A stretch of DNA of 64,000 nucleotides from Candidula unifasciata (GCA_905116865.2 CAJHNH020008458.1:191001-255000); one strand, 5' to 3'. Positions 33,707 to 45,062 are shown, numbered from the stretch's first letter. The notes: generated by a model from the sequence alone, not told the origin. A program made the numbers and translations.

Positions 33707-34052
33707 CGGCCACATATTATGGCAGTCACAAAAAACACCCTAACAGGGCCTCAGTCACATGTAAATTGCGGACTTCCGGTAACTTAAATTGCGCACTTTC
33801 GGCAACTACTGCCACCGCCGAGAGTATCTCCCACGCGGCTATGTGTGGCGTGGATTGGGGCTAAACTAGATGGCTGGGACTTACGAGCAGCAGCTTCCAC
33901 ATCTCCTGCAGCTTTGCACGTGAGTCCGAGCCATCTAGTTTAGCCCCAATTGTGGTGTGCGAGATACTCTCAGCGGTGGAGGTAAAGTCGCCGGAAGTCT
34001 GCAATTTACATGTGACTGAGGCCCTGTTTTTGGTCGCCGTAATATGTGGCCG
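33707..34052. mobile_element. Fold-back element, 346 bp, flanked by TTA
   Basis: The two halves are imperfect inverted repeats for about 150 bp each (CGGCCACATATTA… and …TAATATGTGGCCG), with a short central loop at about 33870-33920. The inner arms still match at GGGGCTAAACTAGATGGCT. TTA directly abuts both ends (33704-33706 and 34053-34055). A 3-bp TTA target duplication is typical of PIF/Harbinger-type (TWA) insertions, but no family was recognised. It sits inside a HIP1 intron between exons 34825 and 32797. Confidence 0.7.
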
Positions 34053-34116
34053 TTATTCGGAGGACAGCCTATATAGATATACTGGTTGGTATTTTTCCAT
34101 GTTTTAGATAGTTTAT

Positions 34117-34345
34117 ATCAGCGTCTGTGGCTTAAGCATTGCGAACGTGCTTTGTAATGCCAGGGTGCCAGATTTGATCCCAGCTGTGAGTCTTGTGTTG
34201 GTTTTGACAGTGGTATCGAGAAGCCGACCATCCAGAAAGCACTGGCAAACTACTGGACGTAAATTTGCCTAGAAAAACCACGACAGCCAAATAAAATGCT
34301 GGGGTTCGTTCTGCAATTTTCTGTAAAGGATAAGCAACTAACTTT
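34117..34345 (+). mobile_element. tRNA-derived SINE, family B
   Basis: GCGTCTGTGGCTTAAGCATT begins the copy, with an altered B box (GATTTGATCCC). The CACTGGCAAACTACTGGACG body and GCAACTAACT end are intact. Confidence 0.85.
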
Positions 34346-34577
34346 CAACAGATAGTTTTTATTGTGCTAAAGGGAGGCATGAGTATCAAAGCCCTTCGCG
34401 ATAGAGGGTAAGACCACAAAGTTCTACTCAAGTTAGGAAAAACTATTCTACACTTAGAGCATATACTTATAACTGACAACAAGCTTAACAGATAGTTATC
34501 ATAGTATTAACATATTGTAAATGTAAAATACACTGTTACTATAGTGTATTTACCGCTTTTTTTTTTAGGGCAGTGCA

Positions 34578-34578
<1 letters not shown>

Positions 34579-34611
<33 letters not shown>
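34579..34611. repeat. Poly-G tract (about 32)
   Basis: One of several homopolymer G/C runs (also 12121-12143, 13271-13296, about 19977-20025, 28829-28862). Length is likely to be uncertain in sequencing. Confidence 0.9.
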
Positions 34612-34613
<2 letters not shown>

Positions 34614-34770
34614 CACTCTTATGAGCCTGAGGATTGAGAGCTGCCTGGCTGGTACTGTCACCACAGACTGCGTAGATTAGGATTATTTTTGTTTTTAACC
34701 AAGGTCGAACCCACGACTCCTGCATGAGAGCCCAATGCTGTAACTGTTCAGCCAGCCGCTCCTCAGCTAA
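34612..34770 (-). mobile_element. tRNA-derived SINE, family E
   Basis: Antisense copy related to 9285-9450. Minus-strand GAGCGGCTGGCTGAACAGTT and GTCGTGGGTTCGACC are the promoter-like boxes, and GAGCCTGAGGATTGAGAGCT is shared with the other copy. A poly-G tract of about 32 bases borders it. Confidence 0.6.
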
Positions 34771-34824
34771 CATACAGTTAACACTCACACACACAACTGA
34801 AATGTACTTTAGCTCTGCCCTTAC

Positions 34825-34881
34825 CCACAACTTGCCCAGGTCTCGAATCTGGTTTGCATATTTCACAGAGTCCTGGACTAC
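34825..34881 (-). CDS. HIP1: HIP1 exon: ANTH, VVQDSVKYANQIRDLGKLW
   Basis: A phase 0-0 exon of 19 codons. The acceptor follows TTTTCTATACAG and the donor is GTAAGG. The peptide aligns with the vertebrate HIP1 stretch that follows DGHPN and ends in W just before GHLxEGYG. The position, length and terminal Trp all match the family. Confidence 0.88.
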
Positions 34882-35304
34882 CTGTATAGAAAATAAAATT
34901 AACCTTAGGCAACAATAAGCAAACACAAATACACAAGAATTGATTACTATGAACTCTAAAATCAAAACATATACTTCCTTTAGAAAAGTCAGTCATACAT
35001 CAGAGGGAATTCCTCTTCTTCTTCTTGTTTGCATTTGGTTTTGTTTGCTCAAATCAGACCATCAGGTGGATGCCTTTATGAACTCGCATGTCAGAAGCAG
35101 GTCCTCCATGGTTTCCCATAACTTGCTCTGAACACTTTGCTCTTGAGGCCAGGTGTCTTTTCAAATTTGTAGATAGAGTGGGCAAGGTCTTATAAGAGGG
35201 ATTCATAAAGTAGTGTCCACAATTTTCTTCTCTCAGCAAACAGTGTTCATTGGGGCAGAAGAAGAAACACTTCAAATCTTACATGCCTGCACTGTATAAA
35301 AGAC

Positions 35305-35563
35305 ATTCCCTGTGCGGGTTCTGGGCCCCAGTTCTGGGGGAAAAACAACAGACCTACTGCCTCAATACAAACATGTTGTACACTGCGACTGATTGGGGAC
35401 AGTTCCTTTCTGAGTGTATCCGCCTGACGGGTGAGGAACCGAAGATCTGCATAAAATAAGCCAGATTTGTAAAACGGATGTGCACATAAAACTCGAGTCC
35501 TGGAACAAGACCAAGGCCCAGACGGGGGACAAGCAACCATTACTTTTGGCTAGAGTTTGTCAC
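35305..35563 (+). repeat. Repeat C copy
   Basis: Sense copy cut at TTGGCTAGAGTTT by the mariner fragment. Confidence 0.78.
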
Positions 35564-35745
35564 AAATGGTTATGGGATGGCAGGAAAATGTAGTTGGTGG
35601 GTTTCTAAAGGTGTCACTAGGTGACAGCAACATAGAACTTTATGTCTCCATTAGTTTGGTGGTACTAGGTGTTGCATGCGCATTCGCAACACAGAAACGA
35701 AAATGGCTATAGTACTTACAGAGTGTACACAAATGGACAGTGCAA
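35564..35745 (+). mobile_element. Mariner 5' fragment, second copy
   Basis: Starting with GTCACAAATGGTTATGGGAT, this copy follows the left end of the 1307 element for about 180 bp (poly-A at 35742). It includes the region around the presumed transposase start. No right inverted repeat is present, and the outer 18 bp of the left one are missing. It abuts a copy of the GAAGAAG-ending repeat. Confidence 0.8.
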
Positions 35746-35869
35746 AAAAAAAAAAAAAAAAAGATTCATACACTGAAAGACTAATTCAACAGGGGACGTA
35801 AAGGGTAAAAAGGGGGGGGGGGGGGGTAGGTTAGAAAGGTTCTGGAAGATTTTCAACATTGAAGGGAAA

Positions 35870-35995
35870 AGAGGCGGACTTTTAATCAGGTCACAATTGG
35901 TAATATTAGCATGTCAACTCTTCTTTGGCTACTGAAGAAGGGGATGGAGCACGTGTGGGAATGTCCCGATGGCAGTGATGTCAGTTCTTGATCCA
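35870..35995 (+). pseudogene. LINE RNase H-type 3' end, short fragment
   Basis: VTIGNISMSTLLWLLKKGME followed by HVWECPDGSDVSS* matches the last 35 residues of the RNase-H-bearing LINE subfamily. Only the extreme 3' end remains. Confidence 0.6.
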
Positions 35996-36185
35996 CTCAT
36001 TGAAAATCAACATACATATACTATTTCAACTACAAACTGGGACATTTTCAACAACAACAAAAAGACCATTCCCAAACTACCTGTGACATTTTTCAAATCA
36101 AAAATCAGGATTACTAGGTGGTTTGAAAATAATCCAGTTTGGCTGGGGGGAAAAATGTTCAGTTTAAAAAGGTAACGATACGTAC

Positions 36186-36328
36186 ATTAGGGTGACCATC
36201 CCTCATAAGTTTATGAACAACTTGCAGGAACTTCCAACAAACAATCGGATTGGCTTGCACTGGCATCTTGGAAGCAATCGTCCAGAACATGTTCCCTCCA
36301 TTGTCCTGGAAGGTCCCCAAAACTGCAT
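36186..36328 (-). CDS. HIP1: HIP1 exon: ANTH helices with CWKFLQVVHKLMRDGHPN
   Basis: The exon has 143 bases: two that complete the split codon, then 47 codons. It encodes AVLGTFQDNGGNMFW and later CWKFLQVVHKLMRDGHPN, a hallmark of the ANTH core in HIP1 and HIP1R (vertebrate form CWKFCHVFHKLLRDGHPN). The acceptor is CACTAG and the donor is GTACGT, phase 0. It is separated from the preceding exon by an intron of about 15.8 kb that contains the 26-bp minisatellite, a hAT element and several SINEs. Confidence 0.93.
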
Positions 36329-36375
36329 CTAGTGATTTCTAGTTAAGGAACAAATGCTTCTTGCTTGGCTGAAAA

Positions 36376-36510
36376 AATAATGGTGGAACAAACGAACAAA
36401 CCCTATTTTTAAAGGGTAACAAATTCTGCACGCAGGCCGGTCTTACACTGGCCCTTACAAACACCCATCTTTCACACAATGGTTGTATTTTATCAATAAA
36501 GCAGGTTTTT
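36376..36510. repeat. Dispersed repeat F, copy 2
   Basis: Homologous to 11130-11250 (TGCACGCAGGCCGGTCTTAC … TTTTATCAATAAAGCA). It lies just outside HIP1 exon 36186-36328. Confidence 0.7.
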
Positions 36511-36589
36511 TTTCCCCATATAATAATATGGATATTATGAATATCCAGAAAATTACAAAAGCATGGGTGGGGAGAAGTCAATAGTAGGA

Positions 36590-37150
36590 CAGGATAAATG
36601 ATGGAATCAATCACTAAATCAAGGATAAGTAAAAAATCAGTCAGTCAAGAATGAATGAGGAAATCAATTAGTTAGCCAATCAATCAAGAACAAGTCTTTC
36701 AATAACAAATGAAGCAATTAATCAAAGATAAGCAAGGAATTGGTCAATAAATTATAAATGGGAGAATTAATTTGTCAAGGATATGTGGGGAATTAATTCA
36801 TCAAAGATAAATGCGGGAATCATGCAGTAAGTCAACCAATCAAAGAAAAGTCAATCAAGAATAAATAAGAAATCAACAGGTCAATCAATTAGGGATAAGT
36901 AAGGAATCATCAATAAATGATAAATGAAGGAATTATTTAATCTAGTAAAAGTTACTATTAAATCGAGGTTTAGTAGGTGAACAATTGAGGATAATTAGGT
37001 GATCAATTAAGGATAAGTTATCAACGAAGGATAACAAGTGATCAATCAGGGATAAGTAGGAAATGACTAGTAAGGGATCAATCAATCTATCTAGGATAAG
37101 TGAGGGAACAAACCAATCAGGCAAGCAAGGGAAACCATAATAATCAATCA
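36590..37150. repeat. Degenerate AATCAATC/GGATAAGTAAGG repeat
   Basis: Low-complexity stretch of short imperfect units such as AATCAATCAAGGATAAGT. No longer period holds throughout. Confidence 0.75.
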
Positions 37151-37714
37151 AATACCAACTCCATTATGAAAGTTAACTGCAATGGATCTCCAACACCCTC
37201 CGTCTCTCAAAACCCTGCAGCAATTACCAAATAAGACTGAGCACTGTGGGTTTGCTAGGAGTGCCACCATGTCGATTCTCTATATTAGCCATTAACCTTC
37301 AAAAGGATTTTACATTTTCCACTCCAGACCCAAAGCGATCAATAAAAATAATCCCTTTCTTACTGAAGATTACAGAAGACGAAAGAAAAATCTAAAAAGA
37401 AGATTTATATATACTTTATGCAGTCTGTCAAGAGTCTCTTTCGTGTCTTCCTCAACCAAATAAATCACACGCAGCTATCTAACCAATGATTCCTAAAGTG
37501 AATAATGCTGCCCTCTCAGGGCCAGTGAAGTGAGATTCACCGTAGTCTGGGGCAACCTTTATTTTTTTTCAATTTCTTTCTCCTTCTCGTCTTCCATCTC
37601 CTTTCTATTTCCTAATGGGAAAAAAGCCCTAATCCACTAAAGTCAAGACACTGACAGGCTTGTTTATGTTCCGTTGGATTTTGCGACTAGAGTTTGCAGG
37701 ATGAGATAGGCAGA

Positions 37715-38030
37715 GTTTTCCTGTGTGGGTTCCAGGGCCCCGTTCAGGTTCTAAAAATCTTATTAGTTTTTTTGTTTTTTTAAACAGATACACCACCATT
37801 CCCACTTCCCCGTTTTCCCCCCTAACAAGCATGTGGAAATAACTAATTTTGGATGTTTCCTGTAAAGTTGGATTGCATCTGTCTGCGGCGAGGAACCAAC
37901 AGTCTGCTTACCAATAAGCCAGATCTGTATAATGGATGTGCACATAAAGCTCAAGTTTTGGAACGAGGCTAAAGTCCAGAAGTAGATCAACAACTAGAAC
38001 TTTCCTCGAGTGCCACTGAATGTGAATAAG
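37715..38030 (+). repeat. Repeat C copy
   Basis: Sense copy, GTGTGGGTTCCAGGGCCCC to GTGAATAAGAAG, with a T-rich replacement after the poly-T at 37770. Confidence 0.75.
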
Positions 38031-38199
38031 AAGACAGGCAGCTCTGTGCTAATTCTCCTCAGCCACTCCTTATGGCTAGCATAAAGTTCATCATCATCAT
38101 GCACCATGTCGATAAGCATTGGCAGCCATGACTACCAGAATCAAGACTGTGTTCTTGTCCCACCTCTGCCACATAATCACACCATCCAGGTATTTATCT

Positions 38200-38562
38200 C
38201 TCCATCTTCCCCTCTGTCTTTTCCTATCAACTCCTCTTTGTCTTTTCCTATCAACTTCTCTTTGTCTTTTCATATCCACTCCTCTGCTTTTTTTATCAAC
38301 TCCTCTTTGTCTTTTCCTATCACCTTCTCTTTGTCTTTTCCTATCAACTCCTCTTTGTCTTTTCCTATCAACTTCTCTTTGTCTTTTCCTATCAACTTCT
38401 CTTTGTCTTTTCCTATCAACTTCTCTTTGTCTTTTCCTATCAACTTCTCTTTGTCTTTTCCTATCAACTTCTCTTTGTCTTTTCCTATCAACTTCTCTTT
38501 GTCTTTTCCTATCAACTTCTCTTTGTCTTTTCCTATCAACTTTGTCTTTTCCTATCATCTCT
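38200..38562. repeat. Minisatellite, 24 bp x about 15
   Basis: Units of CTTTGTCTTTTCCTATCAAC+TTCT. As 24 is divisible by three, all frames stay open (minus strand DRKRQREV repeats). There are no start context, splice sites or flanking coding signals. Confidence 0.95.
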
Positions 38563-38983
38563 GTCAGTTGTTGTGTTAAGCCGCTGAAGTTCATAGGTTC
38601 CTCTCATGGACTGTTTTTAGTTTATGAGTATAATGTTTAAGGACCCCTGAAGGCCATCAATAAAACTATGGAGAGTTCATGCTTTGTGCAACATTCTCTG
38701 CCTGTGGCCAGTCATTCTGTGGACATAGTTCAAGCAATATGGGATCAAACTCTGTGCAATGAAACTGATAATCTTGACCTCAAACCTTTAAGAGTTTGGG
38801 AAGCACTGATTGAAAGAAAACAAAGCTAATTAGAATCTCTCCTATGTAAAGATATACACCCAGTGATTAATCCTTCACATAGACATGTCTAACTCAATAT
38901 ATCCTGGTTATTCAATACATTAATATGTTCCAAATTACAACGTTATTCACATCCTGGGCATGTTATATATTTAGCTACAGGTA

Positions 38984-39220
38984 ACGGTGTCTGTGGCTTA
39001 GGCGTTACAAATGCGCTTTGTAATGCCGGGGGGGCCGGGTTCAATTATAGCTGCAGACTGTTTGTCTTGCGTTGGTTTCGACAGAGGTACCAAGAGCTGA
39101 TCGTTTAGAAAGCAATGACAAACTACTGAATGTAAAATTTGCCTAGAAAAACCACAACAGCTAAGAAATGCTGGGGTTGGTTCTGTAATGTCCTGTAAAG
39201 GATAGGCAGCTAACTAACAG
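38984..39220 (+). mobile_element. tRNA-derived SINE, family B
   Basis: GGTGTCTGTGGCTTAGGCGT starts the head and GGGTTCAATTATAG is the decayed B box. The body and the CTAACTAAC tail match the other copies. Confidence 0.85.
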
Positions 39221-39237
39221 GTAAGGATGTACTGGGA

Positions 39238-39445
39238 AACCGCAGGTAGCAGTCGCTTCATGCTTCTTTCCCGGCCCAAAAGTCTTGGGTTCAAACCAAG
39301 CTCAATTTTTTTTTAAGGTACTGCAGCTGCGAGGTCAACAGTCTAAAATGTGTGCCTGGCAATGTTTTGGAATGTAAAGGCAGCTGATTTAATGCTGGCC
39401 ACATTGCCCACTAAGTGCCGACTAGTCTACAAACTACGAGTCCAG
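39238..39445 (+). mobile_element. tRNA-headed SINE, A/D-type body
   Basis: The possible B box is TTGGGTTCAAACCAAG. The body includes GGAATGTAAAGGCAGCTGAT and GTGCCGACTAGTCTACAAAC. The head does not match A or D closely. Confidence 0.5.
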
Positions 39446-39879
39446 CAGCACACGACTGATGTGCTCGACAGAAAAGGTCTGTTAGTTACCTGTTTTTTAT
39501 CAGTTAGCAGTGATAGAAAAAACGGTGATTGAATAGTGTGTGAGAATCTGGAGGAATAAACTAGCATCATTTACATTGGAACTTGAGTGCCATTCTGCGT
39601 TGTTTGGTAATTGTAGACAGTTGTGTTTGTTCCCATGTTGGCAGCTACGCACGTGTGCGACAAAGTCACATGACGCAACAATGGTAGCTAGAATGTGAAA
39701 ATCCTGGACTGGAAGCCAGGATAGAATCTAGCAATACTGAAAGCAGCAAACATCACTGCAAAGGAGACAGAGCTCCCATCAAAAAAATGCCAAGTGTAAT
39801 GACGTCGATTCTAAATTTATTCATTAATCATTACTGCAATGAGCTCATTCATGATAATCCAACATGAGTTGAATTGAGT

Positions 39880-40345
39880 CCAGAATTGACATAACAGCAC
39901 TCGGGCCATTCCCATGCATGCTCTGTCCTAATCTTCAGCAGCCAGCGCAAAGTTCCAATACTAATGGTACCGGTCACAATCTGGTTATATGTCTGTCTTG
40001 CCTTCTCTCTGAGTGTAGTGATCTGGCCAGACCCTCTGGTTACACCCAGATGCCTCGTTCTCTCCAGGCCATAATAATCTTCTACCTCTACTGATTACGT
40101 TGATTGTTCCCAAAGGGCCTTGACCACATCTACCTTGTCATGTATCAATTCACCACCCAGAGGTGCAGATCCAGCCAATCTGTCTGTCTGTTCATAACCC
40201 TCAACGCCGGCATGGCCTGGAGAAAAGATCCAAAGTATGCATATACCCATGACCTTCCCAGTGAAGCTTGTCACTCTTCTCGAAGCATCCTTGTCTTCAC
40301 CTTTCTCAGCATGCTTTCAGAGTTGGAAGTCAGGATAGAATCTAG
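39880..40345 (-). pseudogene. LINE RNase H-type 3' fragment
   Basis: On the minus strand the region carries remnants of the last RNase H motif (PGHAGVEGYEQTDRLAGSAP), a DVVKALWEQ segment and an E.AW..P.C-like end. The frame is interrupted. Two nearby stretches, about 39720-39850 and 40335-40450, repeat each other and suggest a local duplication. Confidence 0.6.
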
Positions 40346-40734
40346 CAATACTGAAAGCAGCAAACATCATTGCAAAGGACACCGAGCCCAAGTGTAATGA
40401 CACCGATTCTAAATTTATTCATTAATTCATTACTGCAATGACCTCATTCATGCTAATCCAACATAACACCAACTAATAAATATTTATAGTTAATTAGTAA
40501 ATTGGTTTACAGATTATATATGTGCTCCTGCTGCAGACAGAAAAGCTAATTCAACATTAGAGATAAAGGACAGATTACACCAAAGTGAGTGTACCAGGAC
40601 ACCAATTATCTCTAAAAAACTAGTTAAATGTTGACTTTCAGTTCAAACAGTAATGGCTCACAAACAAGAATCCATACCAATTCTTTTTTTTTTTACAGAT
40701 GGGGTTTGGAGGGATGAGTGTTTCAAACATCCAG

Positions 40735-41422
40735 TTGTGAATGAAGAACTTCTCTAGTGGGTGAAGAACTTCTCTAGTGAATGAAGAACTTCTCTAGTGA
40801 ATGAAGAACTTTTCTAGCGAATGAAGAACTTCTCTAGTGAATGAAGAACTTTTCTAGTGACTGAAGAACTTCTCTAGTGAATGAAGAAATTTTCTAGTGG
40901 CTGAAGAAATTTTCTAGTGACTGAAGAATTTCTCTAGTGACTGAAGAACTTTTCTAGTGACTGAAGAACTTCTCTAGTGAATGAAGAACTTTTCTAGTGA
41001 CTGAAGAACTTTTCTAGTGACTGAAGAACTTTTCTAGTGACTGAAGAACTTCTCTAGTGAATGAGGAAATTCTCTAGTGACTGAAGAACTTCTCTAGTGA
41101 ATGAAGAAATTCTCTAGTGACTGAAGAACTTTTCTAGTGACTGAAGAACTTCTCTAGTGAATGAAGAACTTTTCTAGTGACTGAAGAACTTCTCTAGTAA
41201 ATGAAGAAATTCTCTAGTGATTGAAGAACTTTTCTAGTGACTGAAGAACTTCTCTAGTGAATGAAGAAATTCTCTAGTGACTGAAGAACTTTTCTAGCGA
41301 ATGAAGAACTTCTCTAGTGAATGAAGAACTTTTCTAGTGACTGAAGAACTTCTCTAATGAATGAAGAAATTCTCTAGTGACTGAAGAACTTCTCTAGTGA
41401 ATGAAGAACTCTAATGAAACAA
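40735..41422. repeat. Minisatellite, 20 bp x about 34
   Basis: Units GAAGAACTTCTCTAGTGAAT with alternating variants (GAAT/GACT, CTTCTC/CTTTTC/ATTCTC). Confidence 0.97.
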
Positions 41423-41969
41423 GAATTTCTCTCGTGAATGCACTAGCTGGGAGCTCACATAAACCTTGAAGGGCCCCCCCCCCCCCCCTCCTCCCAACCA
41501 TCTACGAAGCTGAGCTAGAACCTCCCAGACAGTTCTCTAAAGGGTTGTTAAGTGGTTCCCCCTCCCCCGTTATCATGTGTAGACCTTCTTGTTTTAAGTT
41601 CTCGTTTATATATTTCATATTAGTTCAAATACACTACATATTATTACTACTGTTCACTTAAACAAGGCCCCCACTAACTAATTTTTTTTTTATATGTCGG
41701 TGCCTCTTGCATAATTCTCTTAGTAAGCTCAGTAAATCTAGTCCCTGCCCTGTGGCATTGTTATTTACGTCTATCCACAACGCCCTGATGATCCTACTTC
41801 TTCCTCAGCGATCTCTGGTCATGCATATAATCCACTGTGGGCCATAAACTGGAATGTCATCTCAAAGTCTCTTAGGTTCCCCCAAAGCTTAGCTGTCAGT
41901 TCTACTGGGTGTGGCTACATGTTGCTTTGCAGCTCTTCCAAGGGAAGACACTACAAAGACACTGGGAGA

Positions 41970-42290
41970 GAGCGGTTTGGCTCATACCTAATTTATATGA
42001 GTGTGGGCTGAGTCTGCAGCGTCCAGTGTATAAGAGAAAAACCTGTGGACTGGTCTGCTCAGGTGTTTGAGGAAATCTTTTTCATGATTAGATGGTCTTC
42101 CCTGCCATGTCAAAACTGTCCAGCTCTCGTCTCTTTCTGTCTCCCTCTTGCTCTTTCTTCCACCAACTTTCCAGTTTTCTGATGTGGGCAATTGGTTCTC
42201 TTCGTGATTCCGTGTCTTTCAAGACTTGCCTTGCTTTGCTTAAACAAATTGTCACGTTCAACCAACAATCCCCAAGGAGGAGCTTTAGGT
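41970..42290 (-). pseudogene. LINE C-terminal fragment
   Basis: The minus strand reads RRTNCPHQKTGKLVEERARG and RQKETRAGQF*HGREDHLIM, a GKLVEERARGRQR-like end of a non-LTR polyprotein, with one stop. Related minus-strand remnants extend to about 42620. Confidence 0.5.
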
Positions 42291-43219
42291 TATACTCGTG
42301 GCTTTTTTATGTGCAACATATAAAATGGCTCAGCACTGCTCGCCACAAATTAGCACTTAAAACAACTTTTGCAGTGTTGATGCCACTAAAGGAGACAGGC
42401 CCAAATACTGTCCCGAATGGGGACGAAGTCGTCTACCAGCCAGCTGAAGGGCGACCCGGACGTCCATGTGCTTTCAAGACATCTTCTTACTCTTTTTAAC
42501 TGTCCAGGAATTTCTCATCATTCATCGTATCGCTGCCAACACATAATTTTGTTTTCACTAATTGCCCACGATTCAACTTCGTATATCAGGACAGGATGTA
42601 TTTAGATTTCTGGGATTCTTTTCGTCACCCTAATGGTACGTACATCATTCTAACAATAACTGAAGTGTGGCTGGTCCGTTTTGATTGCTCTGCAGTTTTC
42701 ACTTTCTGTGTGTCAACTTTTCCCCCACACCAATTTGTCGAATCTGTTTCTGCTTTGTGTTCGTTTCTGTCAGCTTCTGTAAAGACACAGCATAGACAGT
42801 TGTACGCCTCATCCTGCCAACAACCACCTCCTACTGTCATGTCTTCTAACCGTTATCCTCTCTTCTTTCAAAGGCTAGTGACAGCTAGCGTGCACTGGAA
42901 TGCAAATTATTCCTCCCCATGCCGCTTAACGGTAGAAGTGGTTTATGATGATAGTGATATCTATCACCTTCCTATTTCCCCGCCTGCTCTGGAATGTCCC
43001 ACGAGAAGGTTATGATAACCTTGATTAGAGAGAATTATCATTTGTGCCGCCATGTTCGCGAATTACTTGCGCACGTGCGCGTGCAGACGACTTCCGACTT
43101 GCTGCTGCATTTAACTTTGTCCAGGGAAGAGAAGAAAAAAAATGTAGAAAATGGGATAACAGCCAACTAGACACACTCTCGTAAAGATACCACCTGCTGA
43201 ATAAAGTATTCAACTACAC

Positions 43220-43525
43220 GCGACTTCCCCTGTGTGGTTCTGGAGCCCCATTTGGTTATGGAGGTGGGGGGGGGGGGGGTATACAAACCACCTCTAATAT
43301 GAAGGTGGTAAAAAGCGACTAGGGGTTCTCCTTCGTAGTTGGAGTGCATCTGCATGAAAGGCGAGGACAAACAGTCTGCATATAAAAAAGCCACAAATGT
43401 AAAACTTATATGCACGCAAACCTCAAGGTTTTTTGGGGGGTGGGGGGAGGCCAGAAGTGGACGAACAACCAGAACTCTCCGTCGGAGTTACAGGTTAACG
43501 CTAAGAAGCCTGAATGAGGAAGACT
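43220..43525 (+). repeat. Repeat C copy
   Basis: Sense copy with poly-G runs at 43266 and 43434. Confidence 0.72.
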
Positions 43526-43663
43526 AGCAAACGGTATCTTTAGCTTAAACGTTAACGTCCAGAATATTAAACGCCGTCTGTTCTAAGAGATATTGTCTCA
43601 GCACAATATTTCAGAGAGACAGTTTATTTGTAAACACGGACAATTTCTCACCAACTTGCAGCA

Positions 43664-44451
43664 CAGTGGTTCTCAACCTTCTTAACGCCGCCACCGTTTA
43701 AGTCATTGAGTAAACAGAAGGTTTGAGATGAGATAGCCAAGTGTATACATTATCAATAGGTGCTGACAACAGAGACGCAATCTGGCCTGTTCCAACCACA
43801 CTGAAGACAAAACTGTATGGTACACGAGAGGATATGGGTTGCACGACAGCTTTCATAAAGGCTACCGGCCTCCTGATATAAGTTTTCTGACAGAAGGATC
43901 GAAGAAGAAGACTGGGAAAACCCCATCAGCTTAGTAATTTTAAAGAAGCTAAATAGTGAGGAGGCCGTATTTCTTTAGTAAGTAATGATCAGATGTATGC
44001 ATTACGAGAATACATTCAACGTTAGCTAGGATAAACAGTAGAGCTAAGCACACATCACACGTGTTGTGGCGATCTTGGTTAGTTGCGTACCCTTTACAGG
44101 ACGTTGCAGAACCAACCTCAATAGCCCCTGGCTGTTGTGTGGTTTTTTATAGGCAAATCTACGTCCAGTAGTTTGCTATTGCTTTCTGGACAGTCGACTT
44201 TCTTGATACCACTGTCGAAACCAAAGCAAGGCGCATGGCCCGCAGCTGGGATCGAACCCAGCATCCTGGCATTACGAAGCTTTCGCATCGACTTAGCCAC
44301 AGAGCCAACTTTGTGGCGATCTACAAAGCAATTATTTTCCTTTATAACTTAAATGAATTTGTGTTTTCCGATAGTCTTAGGCGACCCTTGTGAAAAGGGT
44401 CGTTCGACGGACAAAAAAAGGGGGTCGCGACCGGCAGGTTAAGAACCGCTG
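43664..44451 (+). mobile_element. hAT-type non-autonomous element with nested SINE
   Basis: The ends are CAGTGGTTCTCAACCTTCTT and, reversed, CAGCGGTTCTTAACCTGCCG, the hAT/Charlie-like terminal inverted repeats with GTCGCGACC-like inner sequence on the right. The flanking octamers TTGCAGCA and ATGGAGCA agree at six of eight positions. No transposase is visible. A SINE at 44076-44310 is inserted inside. Confidence 0.75.
44076..44310 (-). mobile_element. tRNA-derived SINE, family B, nested in hAT element
   Basis: Antisense copy: the (AACT)n tail appears as TTAGTTGCG at the left and the head as GCATCGACTTAGCCACAGAG at the right. TTGTGGCGATCT repeats perfectly at 44064-44075 and 44311-44322. Confidence 0.93.
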
Positions 44452-44469
44452 ATGGAGCAGGTCGTTTGA

Positions 44470-44660
44470 ATAACAGTCATTCTAACCATGGTCATCAAGT
44501 AGCAGTTCCTTGGAAGAACGTCGCTCTCATCCCGGTCTGCCTGAAAGAAACTCGGTCTCTCGCCAGCTCCCGCCCGCCTCCCGTATTTTCATATTCAAGG
44601 AGTCACTTATATCCTGTGCCCATCTTCGTGTTGGTCGGCCCCTGCCCCTCATAATCTGCT
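44470..44660 (-). pseudogene. LINE extreme C-terminus
   Basis: Minus-strand RGRGRPTRRWAQDISDSLNM, then KIREAGGSWRETEFLSG, match the GRGRP..RW.DDI…LGM.I.EA..LA.DR..F end of LINE polyproteins. It lies directly against the hAT element at 43664-44451. Confidence 0.6.
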
Positions 44661-44889
44661 ATGGCGCTTGATATGACCAAAATATTTAAGCTTCAGAGAC
44701 AGTATGCTGTTTATTAGCCAATTGTCCTTGATGTTAGAATAGTTTAAACTGATAATCATGTTACGCTGGATTTAAAAAAAAAAATCCCTGCACGTTGAGA
44801 GCTTCCGGTTACTTGGTAACCGTCGGGGCCCCAATATAACCTTAAAGTTGAGATTAGGCTTATCATTGGCGACCGGGTCACCTACTGGC

Positions 44890-45062
44890 TCGCCGATAGA
44901 CGACTTCGTTACCGGTCGTGACAGTATCCCATGGTCTGTCTCCTTTGATCGCATCAGCACTGCGTGAGTTCTTTTCAGGGCTTTTGGTGGCGTGCAGTGC
45001 TAAACCCTTCTAAATGGCGCACATAACTTGGTCACAATTATAACCTAAAGATTCCCTTATGA
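44890..45062. repeat. Dispersed repeat G, copy 1
   Basis: About 170 bp (GACGACTTCGTTACCGGTCG … CTTGGTCACAATTATAACCT) recurs at 58340-58505. Class unknown. Confidence 0.7.

Noticed and set aside
37379..37480. Minus-strand LVEEDTKETLDRLHK stretch as a coiled-coil exon
   Set aside because: It would fall before the ANTH core in transcription order, and no splice sites of suitable phase were seen.
38097..38640. 165- to 173-codon frames with DRKRQREV or LCLFLST repeats
   Set aside because: A 24-bp repeat keeps all frames open. There are no splice sites, no start context and no conserved flanks.
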